Assembly: GCA_902573755.1 (NCBI GenBank)
Contig: CACGLD010000007.1
Coordinates: forward strand, 1-33,274
Reading direction: 5' to 3'
DNA length: 33,274 bases
DNA from: an uncultured Pelagibacteraceae bacterium
GTDB taxonomy: Bacteria; Pseudomonadota; Alphaproteobacteria; Pelagibacterales; Pelagibacteraceae
The position numbers were made by a program, and so were the translations under genes. Shown in pieces: positions 18,122-26,209 of this stretch. The notes below the pieces were generated by a model, which saw only the letters and a program-made list of their open reading frames with translations, searched no databases and was not told where the DNA came from. The first letter of the stretch is position 1, and the number at the start of each line of letters is the position of its first letter.

Positions 18122-19017
18122 TGCACTTTGTTGAAAAAGAACCAAGTCAAAAAAGATTAGATTTTGATCAAAAATTAAAATCAAATAAAATATTAAGAGT
18201 TCCTGGTGCATATAATCCACTAACAGCAAAATTAATAGAAGAAATTGGATATGACGCAGTTTATGTATCTGGTGGAGTAATGGCTAATGATCTTGGTTTT
18301 CCAGATATTGGTTTAACAACACTACAAGATGTCAGTACAAGATCTTATTTAATTTCTAGAGTAACAAATCTACCAACAATAGTTGATATCGATACAGGAT
18401 TTAAATCTTGCAAAGAAACTATCGAAACATTTGAAGAATTTGGAATAACAGGAGTTCATTTAGAAGATCAAATTGAGAGAAAAAGATGTGGGCATCTTGA
18501 TAACAAAGAACTAATTTCAACTGAAGCTATGGTTAAAAAAATTAAAGAATGTGTTGCTACTAAAAAAGATCAAAATTTTAAAATTATTGCACGTTCAGAT
18601 GCTAAAAGCGTTGAAGGTCTAGATAAAATGATTGAAAGATGCAAAGCCTACATTGATGCTGGTGCTGAAATAATATTTCCAGAAGCTCTTAAAGATGAAA
18701 ATGATTTTGAAAAAGTACGTAAAGAATTAACTGGTTATTTATTAGCTAATATGACTGAATTTGGTAAGTCAAAATTATTTAATTACAAAGAATTAGAAAA
18801 TTTTGGATATAATATTGTTATTTATCCTGTAACAACACAAAGATTAGCAATGAAAAATGTAGAAGATGGATTAAGAGACATTTATGCAAATGGACATCAA
18901 AACAATATCATTGATAAGATGCAAACAAGAAAAAGACTATATAAATTAGTTGATTATGAAAAATATAATTCATTAGATGAAAAAATTTATAATTTTAGCA
19001 CGGAAGGACATGAATAA
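18121..19017 (+). CDS. prpB: 2-methylisocitrate lyase
   Basis: PrpB splits 2-methylisocitrate to pyruvate and succinate. The 298-residue protein belongs to the isocitrate lyase/PEP mutase superfamily: VPGAYNPLTAKLIEEIGYDAVYVSGG, metal-site acidic residues in IVDIDTGF (Asp89, Asp91), GVHLEDQ with Glu115, and the catalytic loop KRCGH at 121-125. The loop sequence and length fit PrpB rather than the larger isocitrate lyase AceA. Both ends are TAATG junctions, with prpD upstream and prpC downstream, so the three enzymes are probably translated together. Confidence 0.94.
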   Translation: MHFVEKEPSQKRLDFDQKLKSNKILRVPGAYNPLTAKLIEEIGYDAVYVSGGVMANDLGFPDIGLTTLQDVSTRSYLISRVTNLPTIVDIDTGFKSCKETIETFEEFGITGVHLEDQIERKRCGHLDNKELISTEAMVKKIKECVATKKDQNFKIIARSDAKSVEGLDKMIERCKAYIDAGAEIIFPEALKDENDFEKVRKELTGYLLANMTEFGKSKLFNYKELENFGYNIVIYPVTTQRLAMKNVEDGLRDIYANGHQNNIIDKMQTRKRLYKLVDYEKYNSLDEKIYNFSTEGHE

Positions 19018-20141
19018 TGAGTGATGATATTAAAAAAGGCTTACTAGGTATAGTTGTTGATGAAACTGAAGTTTCAAAAGTAATGCCAGAAATAAATTCT
19101 CTTACTTATAGGGGTTATGCAGCTCAAGATTTATGTGAATACTGTAGATTTGAAGAAGTTGCATATCTGATTCTTAATAAGGATCTCCCAAATACTATCC
19201 AACTTAGACAATTTGAAAAAGAAGAAAGAAACAACAGAGAACTAACAAAAAATTTGTACGAAATAATCAAACACATGCCAAAAAAATCACATCCAATGGA
19301 TGTTGCAAGAACGGCTGTGAGTGTAATGGGATTAGAGGATAAAGAAACCACAGACTCTTCATCAGAAGCAAATATGAGAAAAGCTCTAAGAATTTTTGCA
19401 AAAACTCCAACTGCCTTAGCTGCTTTTTATAGAATCAGAAAAGGTAAAAAAATTATTAAACCAAAAAAAACATTAACTTTTGCTGAAAACTTTTTCTACA
19501 TGTGTTTTGGTAAAGTACCTCAAAAAGAAATAGTAAAAGCATTCGATGTTTCTTTAATTTTGTATGCTGAGCACAGTTTTAATGTTTCAACATTTACCGC
19601 AAGAACGATAACAAGTAGTTTATCTGATATTCATGGAGCTATTACTGGTGCTATTGCAAGTTTAAAAGGTCCACTTCATGGTGGTGCAAATGAAGAGGTA
19701 ATGCACATGATGAATAAAATAAAAAAACCTGAAAATGCATTAAAATGGATAAATAGTGCTTTAAAAAACAAAGAAGTTGTGATGGGTTTTGGTCATAGAG
19801 TCTACAAATCGGGTGACTCGAGAGTTCCAACTATGAGAGAATACTTTGGTAAGGTTGCTAAAATTAAAAAAGATAAAAAATTTGAAAAAATTTATGACAT
19901 TGTAGAAAAAGTAATGATCAAAGAAAAAAATATTTACCCAAATGTAGATTATCCTACTGGACCAACTTATCACTTAATGGGCTTTGATACTGATTTCTTT
20001 ACGCCTATTTTTGTTATTTCAAGAATTACTGGATGGTCAGCCCATATCATGGAGCAACATGCTGCTAACAAACTTATCAGACCTTTAGCTAGTTACAAAG
20101 GAAGTAAGCATAGAAAAGTTATGCAGCTAAATCAAAGGTAA
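19017..20141 (+). CDS. prpC: 2-methylcitrate synthase (citrate synthase family)
   Basis: PrpC condenses propionyl-CoA and oxaloacetate. The 374-residue protein is a short-form citrate synthase: it starts KKGLLGIVVDETEVSKV and LTYRGYAAQDL, and has catalytic His in GPLHGGANEEVM and VMGFGHRVYKSGD and the catalytic Asp in PNVDYPTGPTYHLMG. The short length, the lack of the N-terminal extension of the TCA enzyme, and its place behind prpD and prpB support methylcitrate synthase; many such enzymes also accept acetyl-CoA. It is the last gene of the operon and converges on the small lipoprotein gene with one base between stops. Confidence 0.93.
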   Translation: MSDDIKKGLLGIVVDETEVSKVMPEINSLTYRGYAAQDLCEYCRFEEVAYLILNKDLPNTIQLRQFEKEERNNRELTKNLYEIIKHMPKKSHPMDVARTAVSVMGLEDKETTDSSSEANMRKALRIFAKTPTALAAFYRIRKGKKIIKPKKTLTFAENFFYMCFGKVPQKEIVKAFDVSLILYAEHSFNVSTFTARTITSSLSDIHGAITGAIASLKGPLHGGANEEVMHMMNKIKKPENALKWINSALKNKEVVMGFGHRVYKSGDSRVPTMREYFGKVAKIKKDKKFEKIYDIVEKVMIKEKNIYPNVDYPTGPTYHLMGFDTDFFTPIFVISRITGWSAHIMEQHAANKLIRPLASYKGSKHRKVMQLNQR

Positions 20142-20142
20142 T

Positions 20143-20316
20143 CTAGTCTAAATCTAGATCTCCACAGGTTACTTTTGTAAATACACATGTGGTGTAATGG
20201 TAAGTGGACTTAACATCTTTAACTACCCCAAGTGCAGTTCCTTCAACTGTTCCTGTTACCGTATTGCAGGCTGAAAAAGTAAGAAAAAAAAATATTATAT
20301 AATATTTTTTAAACAT
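20143..20316 (-). CDS. Small lipoprotein, 57 residues, function unknown
   Basis: This short reading frame begins with ATG five bases after the nrdB stop and ends just before the prpC stop. The product has a lysine near the start (MFKK), a hydrophobic stretch YYIIFFFLTFSA and a lipobox-like FSAC with Cys17, so it looks like a signal-peptidase II lipoprotein with a mature part of about 41 residues. The mature part is rich in Thr, Val and Gly, followed by two more Cys (44 and 51) and an acidic end GDLDLD. I do not recognise a named family; it superficially resembles entericidin-like and other tiny alphaproteobacterial lipoproteins. It could be cotranscribed with nrdAB. Confidence 0.68.
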   Translation of the reverse strand: MFKKYYIIFFFLTFSACNTVTGTVEGTALGVVKDVKSTYHYTTCVFTKVTCGDLDLD

Positions 20317-20321
20317 TAGAT

Positions 20322-21329
20322 TTAACTAAAAGCTTCTGCCCAAGTACCCTGTGTTGATGCTTTAGAATATTCGGTCGCTCTACCTTCGAAGAAATTCATA
20401 TGCTCAACTGCATTAAGCATTGTATCCAACCAAGTTAGTGGATTTTTTTGAACATCATAAATTGGTTCTAATCCTAATTGAATAAGTCGTCTATTTGCAA
20501 TAAACCTAATGTAATCTTTAACTTCTTGAGCAGTTAAACCTTCCATTGGACCCATTTCAAAAGCCAGATCAATAAAAGCGTCTTCATGCTCAACAATTAT
20601 TCTACAAGCTTCATAAAGCTCTTTTTTAAGTTTAGGTGTCCAGATTTCAGGATTTTCTTTTATGAATTCCTTAAAAATTCTGATCATAGAATTACAATGA
20701 AGAGTTTCGTCTCTCACAGACCAGGTAACTATCTGTCCCATTCCTTTCATTTTGTTGTGTCTTGGAAAATTCAATAAGATAGCAAAACTTGCAAACAACT
20801 GTAATCCTTCTGTAAATGCACTAAACACTGCAACTGTTTTTGCAATATCTTCTTTAGAATTTACATTGAAACCCTGCATGTAATCATACTTGTCTTTCAT
20901 CTCTTTATATTTCATGAAAGCTGAGTATTCAGACTCAGGCATACCAATGGTATCTAAAAGATGAGAATAAGCGGCTACATGGACTGTTTCCATTGCAGCA
21001 AATGCTGTCATCATCATTAATACCTCTGTTGGCTTAAATACAGTTGTGTAATGTCTTAAATAACAATTATTAACTTCTACATCCGCTTGAGTAAAAAATC
21101 TAAAAATCTGTGTTAATAAATTTTTTTCTGGTTGAGACAAATTTTTCTGCCAATCTCTAACATCGTCTCCTAAAGGTACCTCTTCTGGTAACCAATGAAT
21201 TCTTTGTTGAGTTAACCACGCATCATAACACCATGGATATCTAAAAGGTTTGTACACTGGATTTTCTACTAATAGACCCATCTTTTTTGGTTGAATAATC
21301 TCTTTATTAATTTTTTCTGCTACTGACAT
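20322..21329 (-). CDS. nrdB: Ribonucleotide reductase class I small subunit
   Basis: NrdB houses the di-metal cofactor that starts radical chemistry in NrdA. Metal ligands are visible in the helix FTQADVEVNNCYL, in AAMETVHVAAYSH (Glu and His), and in VRDETLHCNSM and IIVEHEDAFIDLAF. The Tyr four residues after the ligand His (HVAAY) occupies the radical tyrosine place, so this is a tyrosyl-radical type and not the Phe variant. I chose the ATG at 21329 over a GTG three codons upstream, because GAGGAG stands eight bases before that ATG. It overlaps the nrdA end by about ten bases. Length is about 335 residues. Confidence 0.95.
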   Translation of the reverse strand: MSVAEKINKEIIQPKKMGLLVENPVYKPFRYPWCYDAWLTQQRIHWLPEEVPLGDDVRDWQKNLSQPEKNLLTQIFRFFTQADVEVNNCYLRHYTTVFKPTEVLMMMTAFAAMETVHVAAYSHLLDTIGMPESEYSAFMKYKEMKDKYDYMQGFNVNSKEDIAKTVAVFSAFTEGLQLFASFAILLNFPRHNKMKGMGQIVTWSVRDETLHCNSMIRIFKEFIKENPEIWTPKLKKELYEACRIIVEHEDAFIDLAFEMGPMEGLTAQEVKDYIRFIANRRLIQLGLEPIYDVQKNPLTWLDTMLNAVEHMNFFEGRATEYSKASTQGTWAEAFS

Positions 21330-23260
21330 GATAAACACTCCTCGTACTCTGGCTGCTCGTTTGATTGTTGATTTTTAGATTTATAAACATTTGCTGTAAT
21401 ATCAGTTGATTTAGCATCATTAATATTTTCAGCTCTTTGAATTGATTTTGATCTACAGTAATAAAGGCTCTTTAAACCTTTCTTCCATGCATCAAAATGA
21501 ATTTTATGTAATTCTTTTTTATGAACATCTGCTGGTAAAAATAAATTTACTGATTGAGCTTGTGAAATATAAGGAGTTCTATCACCGCTAAGTTCAATTA
21601 TCCAATTTTGATTAAGCTCAAATGCTGTTTTAAATACATCTTTTTCTAAGTCAGTTAAGAAATCTAGATGGCTAACAGATCCTTGATTGGTAGTGATTGT
21701 GGACCATGTCTCATCATCGTTTTTACCATGATTTTGTAATATTTCTTCTAAATATCTATTTCTAACATTGAAAGATCCTGACAAAGTTTTGTGTGTATAA
21801 CTGTTTGCTGCAATAGGTTCTACTCCTGGAGATGCTCCACCACAAATAATTGAAATAGAAGCTGTTGGAGCTATTGCTGTTTTGTTTGAAAATCTTTCCT
21901 TATAGCCATACTCAGCTGCATCTGGACAAGCGCCTCTTTCTTCAGCCAAATCTTTAGATGCTTGGTTTACTTTTTCATCAATGTTTTTAAATATTTTTTT
22001 ATTCCATGACTTTGCCATTACAGACTCAAGTGGAATTCTATTTTTTTGTAAGAATGAGTGAAAACCCATTACACCTAAACCAACACTTCTTTCTCTTTCT
22101 GCTGAATATTTTGCATCTTTAAACTGATCAGGTGCTTTATTAATAAAATCAGATAAGACGTTATCTAAAAATCTCATCACATCATTAATCATATCTGGAT
22201 CATCTTTCCATTCATCATACTTTTCTAAATTTAAAGAAGATAAACAGCATACAGCAGTTCTATCCCTTCCATCTTTATCAATTCCTGTTGGTAAAGTTAT
22301 TTCACTGCACAAATTAGAGGTTTTAACTGTAAGGTTTGCTAACTTATGGTGCTGTGGAATTTGTCTATTAACAGTATCAATATAAATAATGTAGGGTTCT
22401 CCTGTTTCTATTCTTGCAGTTAATAATCTAATCCATAAATTTCTTGCTGAAATAGTTTGCTGTATAGTTCCATCAGCAGGACTTTTTAATGCCCATTGCT
22501 CGTCAGTTTCAACTGCTCTCATAAATGCATCTGAAACTAAAACACCATGATGCAAATTTAATGCTTTTCTATTTGGATCACCACCTGTTGGTCTTCTCAT
22601 TTCAATAAACTCTTCTATCTCTGGATGATCTATTGGAAGATAACAAGCTGCTGATCCTCTTCTTAATGAACCTTGACTAATTGCCATCGTCAATGAGTCC
22701 ATAACTTTAATAAATGGAATTATTCCTGAAGTTTTTCCAACTTTTCCAATTTTTTCTCCAATAGATCTTAAGTTACCCCAATAACTTCCGATACCACCAC
22801 CTTTAGCTGCAAGCCAAACGTTCTCACTCCAAAGATCTAAAATTCCACCCAGGCTGTCTGAAGCTTCATTTAAAAAACATGAAATTGGCAAACCTCTTTT
22901 AGTTCCACCATTTGATAAAACTGGAGTAGCAGGCATAAACCAAAGGTTACTAATATAATTGTAAATTCTTTGTGCATGTAAGTTATCATCAGAGTATGTG
23001 CTAGCTACTCTTGCAAATAAGTCTTGATAAGATTCATTTGGACCAAGATATCTATCTTTCAAAGTTGCTTTTCCGAAATCAGTTAAGTTTGAATCTTTTG
23101 ATCTATCAATTTTAATTATGATACCTTTGTCATTTTGAAACAGTTCTGTTTCATTATTTAATGAAAAAAGATCTGGTCTATTTCCTTTTGAAACTTCTTT
23201 AACTTCTGGGCTATATTCAGAGACAGCTTTTTTGAGGGCTTGAGAGAGAATCTTATTCAT
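21320..23260 (-). CDS. nrdA: Ribonucleotide reductase class I large subunit
   Basis: NrdA reduces ribonucleoside diphosphates to deoxy forms. The 646-residue protein has FMPATPVLSNGG, the active-site Cys in LPISCFLNEA, the NLCSEITLP segment with the thiyl Cys and Glu, the second redox Cys in TAVCCLSSLNL, the paired tyrosines in LKSLYYCRSKS, and a C-terminal CLSC pair that shuttles electrons. The region before the catalytic core is short and lacks a recognisable ATP-cone, so dATP activity control by that domain is probably missing. nrdB overlaps its 3' end. Palindromes lie in its upstream region. Confidence 0.96.
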   Translation of the reverse strand: MNKILSQALKKAVSEYSPEVKEVSKGNRPDLFSLNNETELFQNDKGIIIKIDRSKDSNLTDFGKATLKDRYLGPNESYQDLFARVASTYSDDNLHAQRIYNYISNLWFMPATPVLSNGGTKRGLPISCFLNEASDSLGGILDLWSENVWLAAKGGGIGSYWGNLRSIGEKIGKVGKTSGIIPFIKVMDSLTMAISQGSLRRGSAACYLPIDHPEIEEFIEMRRPTGGDPNRKALNLHHGVLVSDAFMRAVETDEQWALKSPADGTIQQTISARNLWIRLLTARIETGEPYIIYIDTVNRQIPQHHKLANLTVKTSNLCSEITLPTGIDKDGRDRTAVCCLSSLNLEKYDEWKDDPDMINDVMRFLDNVLSDFINKAPDQFKDAKYSAERERSVGLGVMGFHSFLQKNRIPLESVMAKSWNKKIFKNIDEKVNQASKDLAEERGACPDAAEYGYKERFSNKTAIAPTASISIICGGASPGVEPIAANSYTHKTLSGSFNVRNRYLEEILQNHGKNDDETWSTITTNQGSVSHLDFLTDLEKDVFKTAFELNQNWIIELSGDRTPYISQAQSVNLFLPADVHKKELHKIHFDAWKKGLKSLYYCRSKSIQRAENINDAKSTDITANVYKSKNQQSNEQPEYEECLSCQ

Positions 23261-23291
23261 AATTTTAATATAATTTGTTATTTAGGCGAAA

Positions 23292-23346
23292 ACAACTATA
23301 TGTTGTAGGCGCTTATATTTAGTATACTAAATAAACGTTTAATCAA
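23292..23346 (-). promoter_or_regulatory. Promoter with two operator-like palindromes upstream of nrdAB
   Basis: The palindrome TATTTAGTATACTAAATA (23316-23333) is perfect over 18 bases. A second inverted repeat, ACAAC-N5-GTTGT (23292-23306), contains CTATATGTTG, close to the core of the NrdR box. Their centres are about 25 bases apart. A minus-strand promoter TTGATT (23346-23341), 16 bases, TACTAA (23324-23319) would place the first palindrome over the -10 and the second just after the start site. Repressor control, perhaps by NrdR, is inferred. The usual NrdR box spacing (about 31 bases between centres) is not met. Confidence 0.45.
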
Positions 23347-23439
23347 TGGAACATTTATAGAACGCGACAATATGAATATCAATAAAAAAATAAAAAATTT
23401 TTCAAGAAATTAACATAATAAACAGTAAGTAAATAACTA

Positions 23440-24894
23440 ATGAGCCAAAATATAAAAATAGATCCCTATGGTTTTAGAGAATATGACGCCCGATGGTTGT
23501 ATGAAAAAGATATAAATCAATCCGGAATAGAGAATCTTGGAAAAGGACTTGGAACACAGATAAAAATACATACCAAAAAAGATAATCCCAGAATCATAGT
23601 TGGCCATGATTATCGTTCTTATAGTGAGGAAATAAAAACAGCTCTTAAAAAAGGATTGTTATCTACTGGGTGTAATATAGAAGATATTGGTTTGTCATTA
23701 TCTCCAATGGTTTATTTTGCACAATTTAATTTAGATGCAGATGCAGTTGCTATGGTTACAGCAAGTCATAATGAAAATGGTTGGACTGGTGTGAAAATGG
23801 GAATCAAAAAAGGACTAACTCATGCACCAGAGGAAATGAAAGAATTAAAAGAAATTACCTTAAATGAAAAATTTACAAAAGGTGAAGGTAATGAGAAACA
23901 AATAAAAGATTTTGATAAAATTTATAAAGAAGATCTAATTAGTAAAAATAAAATTAAGAAAAAAATAAAAGCTGTGGTGGCTTGTGGAAATGGAACAGCG
24001 GGTGTTTTTGCTCCAGATATTTTAAGAGGTATTGGTTGTGAAGTAATTGAATTAGATTGTGTTCTAGATTGGAATTTTCCTAAATACAACCCAAATCCAG
24101 AAGATCTAGAAATGCTTCATGAAATAGCTAGAGCAGTTAAAGAAAACAATGCTGATATAGGTTTTGGATTTGATGGTGATGGAGATAGAGTTGGAGTTAT
24201 TGACGATAAGGGTAATGAAATATTTTCAGATAAAATAGGTCTTCTGATAGCTAGGAATCTATCAAGTAAACATAAAAATTCTAAATTTGTTGTAGATGTA
24301 AAATCAACAGGTTTGTATTCAAAAGATGCAATATTAATTGAAAACAATTGTGAAACAATTTATTGGAAAACAGGTCATTCACACATTAAGAGGAAAGTAA
24401 ACACTGAAAAAGCATTAGCAGGCTTTGAAAAAAGTGGTCATTTTTTCTTTAATCAACCATTAGGTTTTGGATATGATGATGGTATCAATTCAGCAATTCA
24501 AGTATGCCACTTATTAGATAATCAAAATAAAAAAATGAGTGAAATTATGAGGGAGTTACCCAGCACATTTCAGACACCAACAATGGCACCTTTTTGCAAA
24601 GATGAAGAAAAATATATTGTTGTAGAAGAACTAGTTAAACAAATTAAAAATTTACAAGAAAACAAAACTCAAATAGATGGCCAAATTATTAATGATATTT
24701 TAACTGTTAATGGAGTTAGGTTTTCATTTGAAGATGGTTCTTGGGGACTTATAAGAGCATCTTCAAACAAACCATCTTTAGTTATTGTTACTGAAAGTCC
24801 AACATCAGATGAAAGAAAGAAAAAAATCTTTGATTTTATTGACGATTTGTTACAAAAAACAGGTAAGGTCGGTGAATATGATCAGAAAATTTAA
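23440..24894 (+). CDS. Phosphomannomutase/phosphoglucomutase
   Basis: A 484-residue alpha-D-phosphohexomutase that moves phosphate between C6 and C1 of a hexose. Domain 1 has the phosphoserine loop MVTASHNENGWTGVK. Domain 2 has the Mg site FGFDGDGDRVGVID. Domain 3 has the sugar loop FEKSGHFFFN, and domain 4 has the phosphate site RASSNKPSLVIVTES. The opening IDPYGFREYDARWLY matches bacterial PMM/PGM rather than GlmM. Substrate choice between mannose and glucose cannot be told by eye. It is divergent from nrdA across a 179-base gap and its stop overlaps the stop of the next gene. Confidence 0.9.
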   Translation: MSQNIKIDPYGFREYDARWLYEKDINQSGIENLGKGLGTQIKIHTKKDNPRIIVGHDYRSYSEEIKTALKKGLLSTGCNIEDIGLSLSPMVYFAQFNLDADAVAMVTASHNENGWTGVKMGIKKGLTHAPEEMKELKEITLNEKFTKGEGNEKQIKDFDKIYKEDLISKNKIKKKIKAVVACGNGTAGVFAPDILRGIGCEVIELDCVLDWNFPKYNPNPEDLEMLHEIARAVKENNADIGFGFDGDGDRVGVIDDKGNEIFSDKIGLLIARNLSSKHKNSKFVVDVKSTGLYSKDAILIENNCETIYWKTGHSHIKRKVNTEKALAGFEKSGHFFFNQPLGFGYDDGINSAIQVCHLLDNQNKKMSEIMRELPSTFQTPTMAPFCKDEEKYIVVEELVKQIKNLQENKTQIDGQIINDILTVNGVRFSFEDGSWGLIRASSNKPSLVIVTESPTSDERKKKIFDFIDDLLQKTGKVGEYDQKI

Positions 24895-25994
24895 TTCTTT
24901 AAATTATCTTCATCGTTTTTATTTTCTAAGTTTTCGTTATCAATTTTAGTTTCTAAATTATCGGCATCCTGATTATTTTCTTGTTCAGGAGTTTCGTCGC
25001 TATAAAACTTTCTAACCAATTCCTCCTCTTTAAGTCGTTGTTCTTCATCAAATTTTTTCTCCCATTCTTTCATTCGCCTATTTTCCTCATCTTCTCTCTC
25101 TTTTTGAGCAATTTCAGCTAATCTAATTCTCTCGTTTTCTTCCTCAATTCTTTTTTGTCTTTCCTCCTCTATTTTCAATTCTCTTTCTCTTTGACGTCTT
25201 TCATTTTCTTTATTTATTCTCTCACGTTCAGCTTCTTTAAGTTCTTTTTCTTTATTTCTTAATTCCTCTTCTTTCGCTCTTTGCTCAGCCTCTTCTTTTA
25301 AAATTTGTCTTTGAATTTCTTGTTGTCTTTCAGTTTCTAGATCTCTTAATCTTTCTTCCATTTCTTTAAGTTTTTCTTGCTCATATTTAAGCTTCCTAGC
25401 TGCCTCTCTTAATCTTTGTTCTTCCTCAAGTCTATTTTTCCTTTCAATTTCTTTTAATCTTATTTTTTCTTGTCTTTCTTTTTCTTTTTCATCTCTTTTC
25501 TTTTGAGTTTCAATTTCTTTATTTTTTAATTGTTCCTCTTTAATTTTTATATTTTCCTCTCTAATTCTTTGTCTCTCTAACATTTTTAGCCTTAAGTCTT
25601 CTTCTTTAAGCTTTCTTGCTTCTTCTCTAAGTTTTCTTGTTTCTTCGTCTTTTATTTTTTTCTGCTCTATTTTAATTCTCTGAGCTTCTATTTTTTGTCT
25701 TTTCTCTTCATTCTTTTTTTCTTGCTTTTCATTTTCAATGATTAATTTTTTTTGAAATAGAAGTTTTTTTCTTTCCTCTTTTAATTCGTCTTGTTTAGCT
25801 TTTTTCGCTAATTTTTTTTCTAAAATTAATTCTCTTTTTTTTTCTTTTTCTAATTGTTTTTGTAATGCTAAATCTTTTTTAACTTTACTTTTTTTGATAT
25901 TATCTAGAAATGAAGAAAGTTTATTTTTTGATTTATCTAATGGATCAAATAAATTTTTTTTAATTTTTTTATTAATATCTTTTATTGAAACCAT
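24891..25994 (-). CDS. Highly charged, Gly-free helical or coiled-coil protein, function unknown
   Basis: About 367 residues, dominated by Glu, Lys and Arg. Reading through it I see no Gly, Cys or His, and only two Pro (near residue 18 and near 333), so about 310 residues between them can form one uninterrupted helix. The body repeats blocks like EERLRDLETERQQ and ends in an acidic Asn/Asp-rich tail. There is no signal peptide or membrane segment; it starts MVSIKDINKKI. The ATG at 25994 is preferred to a TTG five codons upstream. The pattern could be a coiled coil or a single alpha-helix. TolA-, crescentin- or scaffold-like roles are only guesses. It converges on the phosphohexomutase with a four-base overlap. 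Confidence 0.75.
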   Translation of the reverse strand: MVSIKDINKKIKKNLFDPLDKSKNKLSSFLDNIKKSKVKKDLALQKQLEKEKKRELILEKKLAKKAKQDELKEERKKLLFQKKLIIENEKQEKKNEEKRQKIEAQRIKIEQKKIKDEETRKLREEARKLKEEDLRLKMLERQRIREENIKIKEEQLKNKEIETQKKRDEKEKERQEKIRLKEIERKNRLEEEQRLREAARKLKYEQEKLKEMEERLRDLETERQQEIQRQILKEEAEQRAKEEELRNKEKELKEAERERINKENERRQRERELKIEEERQKRIEEENERIRLAEIAQKEREDEENRRMKEWEKKFDEEQRLKEEELVRKFYSDETPEQENNQDADNLETKIDNENLENKNDEDNLKN

Positions 25995-26079
25995 AATTAA
26001 AAATATCAATTAGTATTTAAACCCTAAATATTATGTATGGCTAAATTGAGTTTTTCAGTAATCTAAATACAACTTAAGA

Positions 26080-26203
26080 TTGTTAATATTTAAATTAGTT
26101 AATAAAATACATTTACAACTATTAAGTGTTAATGAAACTTACGAGAATCAACTAATTTGAATTGTGAGGTGATGGAGGGAGACTGAAGTCACCTCTTTTT
26201 TTT
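26080..26203 (+). ncRNA. Possible small RNA with its own promoter and terminator
   Basis: This is the largest gene-free stretch (25995-26209). On the + strand a promoter-like TTGTTA (26080-26085), 17 bases, TAAAAT (26103-26108) is followed by a strong hairpin and T run at 26166-26203. Both neighbouring genes lie on the minus strand, so the terminator cannot serve them. A transcript of about 90 bases is implied. I recognise no known RNA family in it. A seven-codon frame (MKLTRIN) lies inside and may be chance. Confidence 0.35.
26166..26203 (+). terminator. Intrinsic terminator, + strand
   Basis: GAGGTGA (26166-26172) pairs perfectly with TCACCTC (26189-26195), four of the seven pairs being G-C. 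Eight T follow directly (26196-26203). The 16-base loop is purine-rich with GGAGGGAG. Stem quality is unusual for such A+T-rich surroundings. The T run exists only on the + strand. Confidence 0.7.
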
Positions 26204-26209
26204 GGCTTA

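Noticed and set aside
21330..21338. GTG start for nrdB
   Set aside because: GAGGAG is placed correctly for the ATG at 21329, not for the GTG.
24117..24347. Antisense reading frame inside the phosphohexomutase gene
   Set aside because: It is the reverse shadow of conserved coding sequence, with no domain and no start signal; the same holds for those near 1544-1735, 2404-2592, 8336-8596, 9491-9781, 19124-19351 and 31947-32195.
24891..25994. TolA or translation factor IF-2 N-terminal region
   Set aside because: No membrane anchor, no C-terminal TolA domain and no GTPase domain; the similarity is only Glu/Lys/Arg composition.
26166..26195. Fluoride riboswitch-like start GGTGATGG
   Set aside because: The rest of the crcB motif is missing, the hairpin ends in a T run, and no gene lies downstream on that strand.
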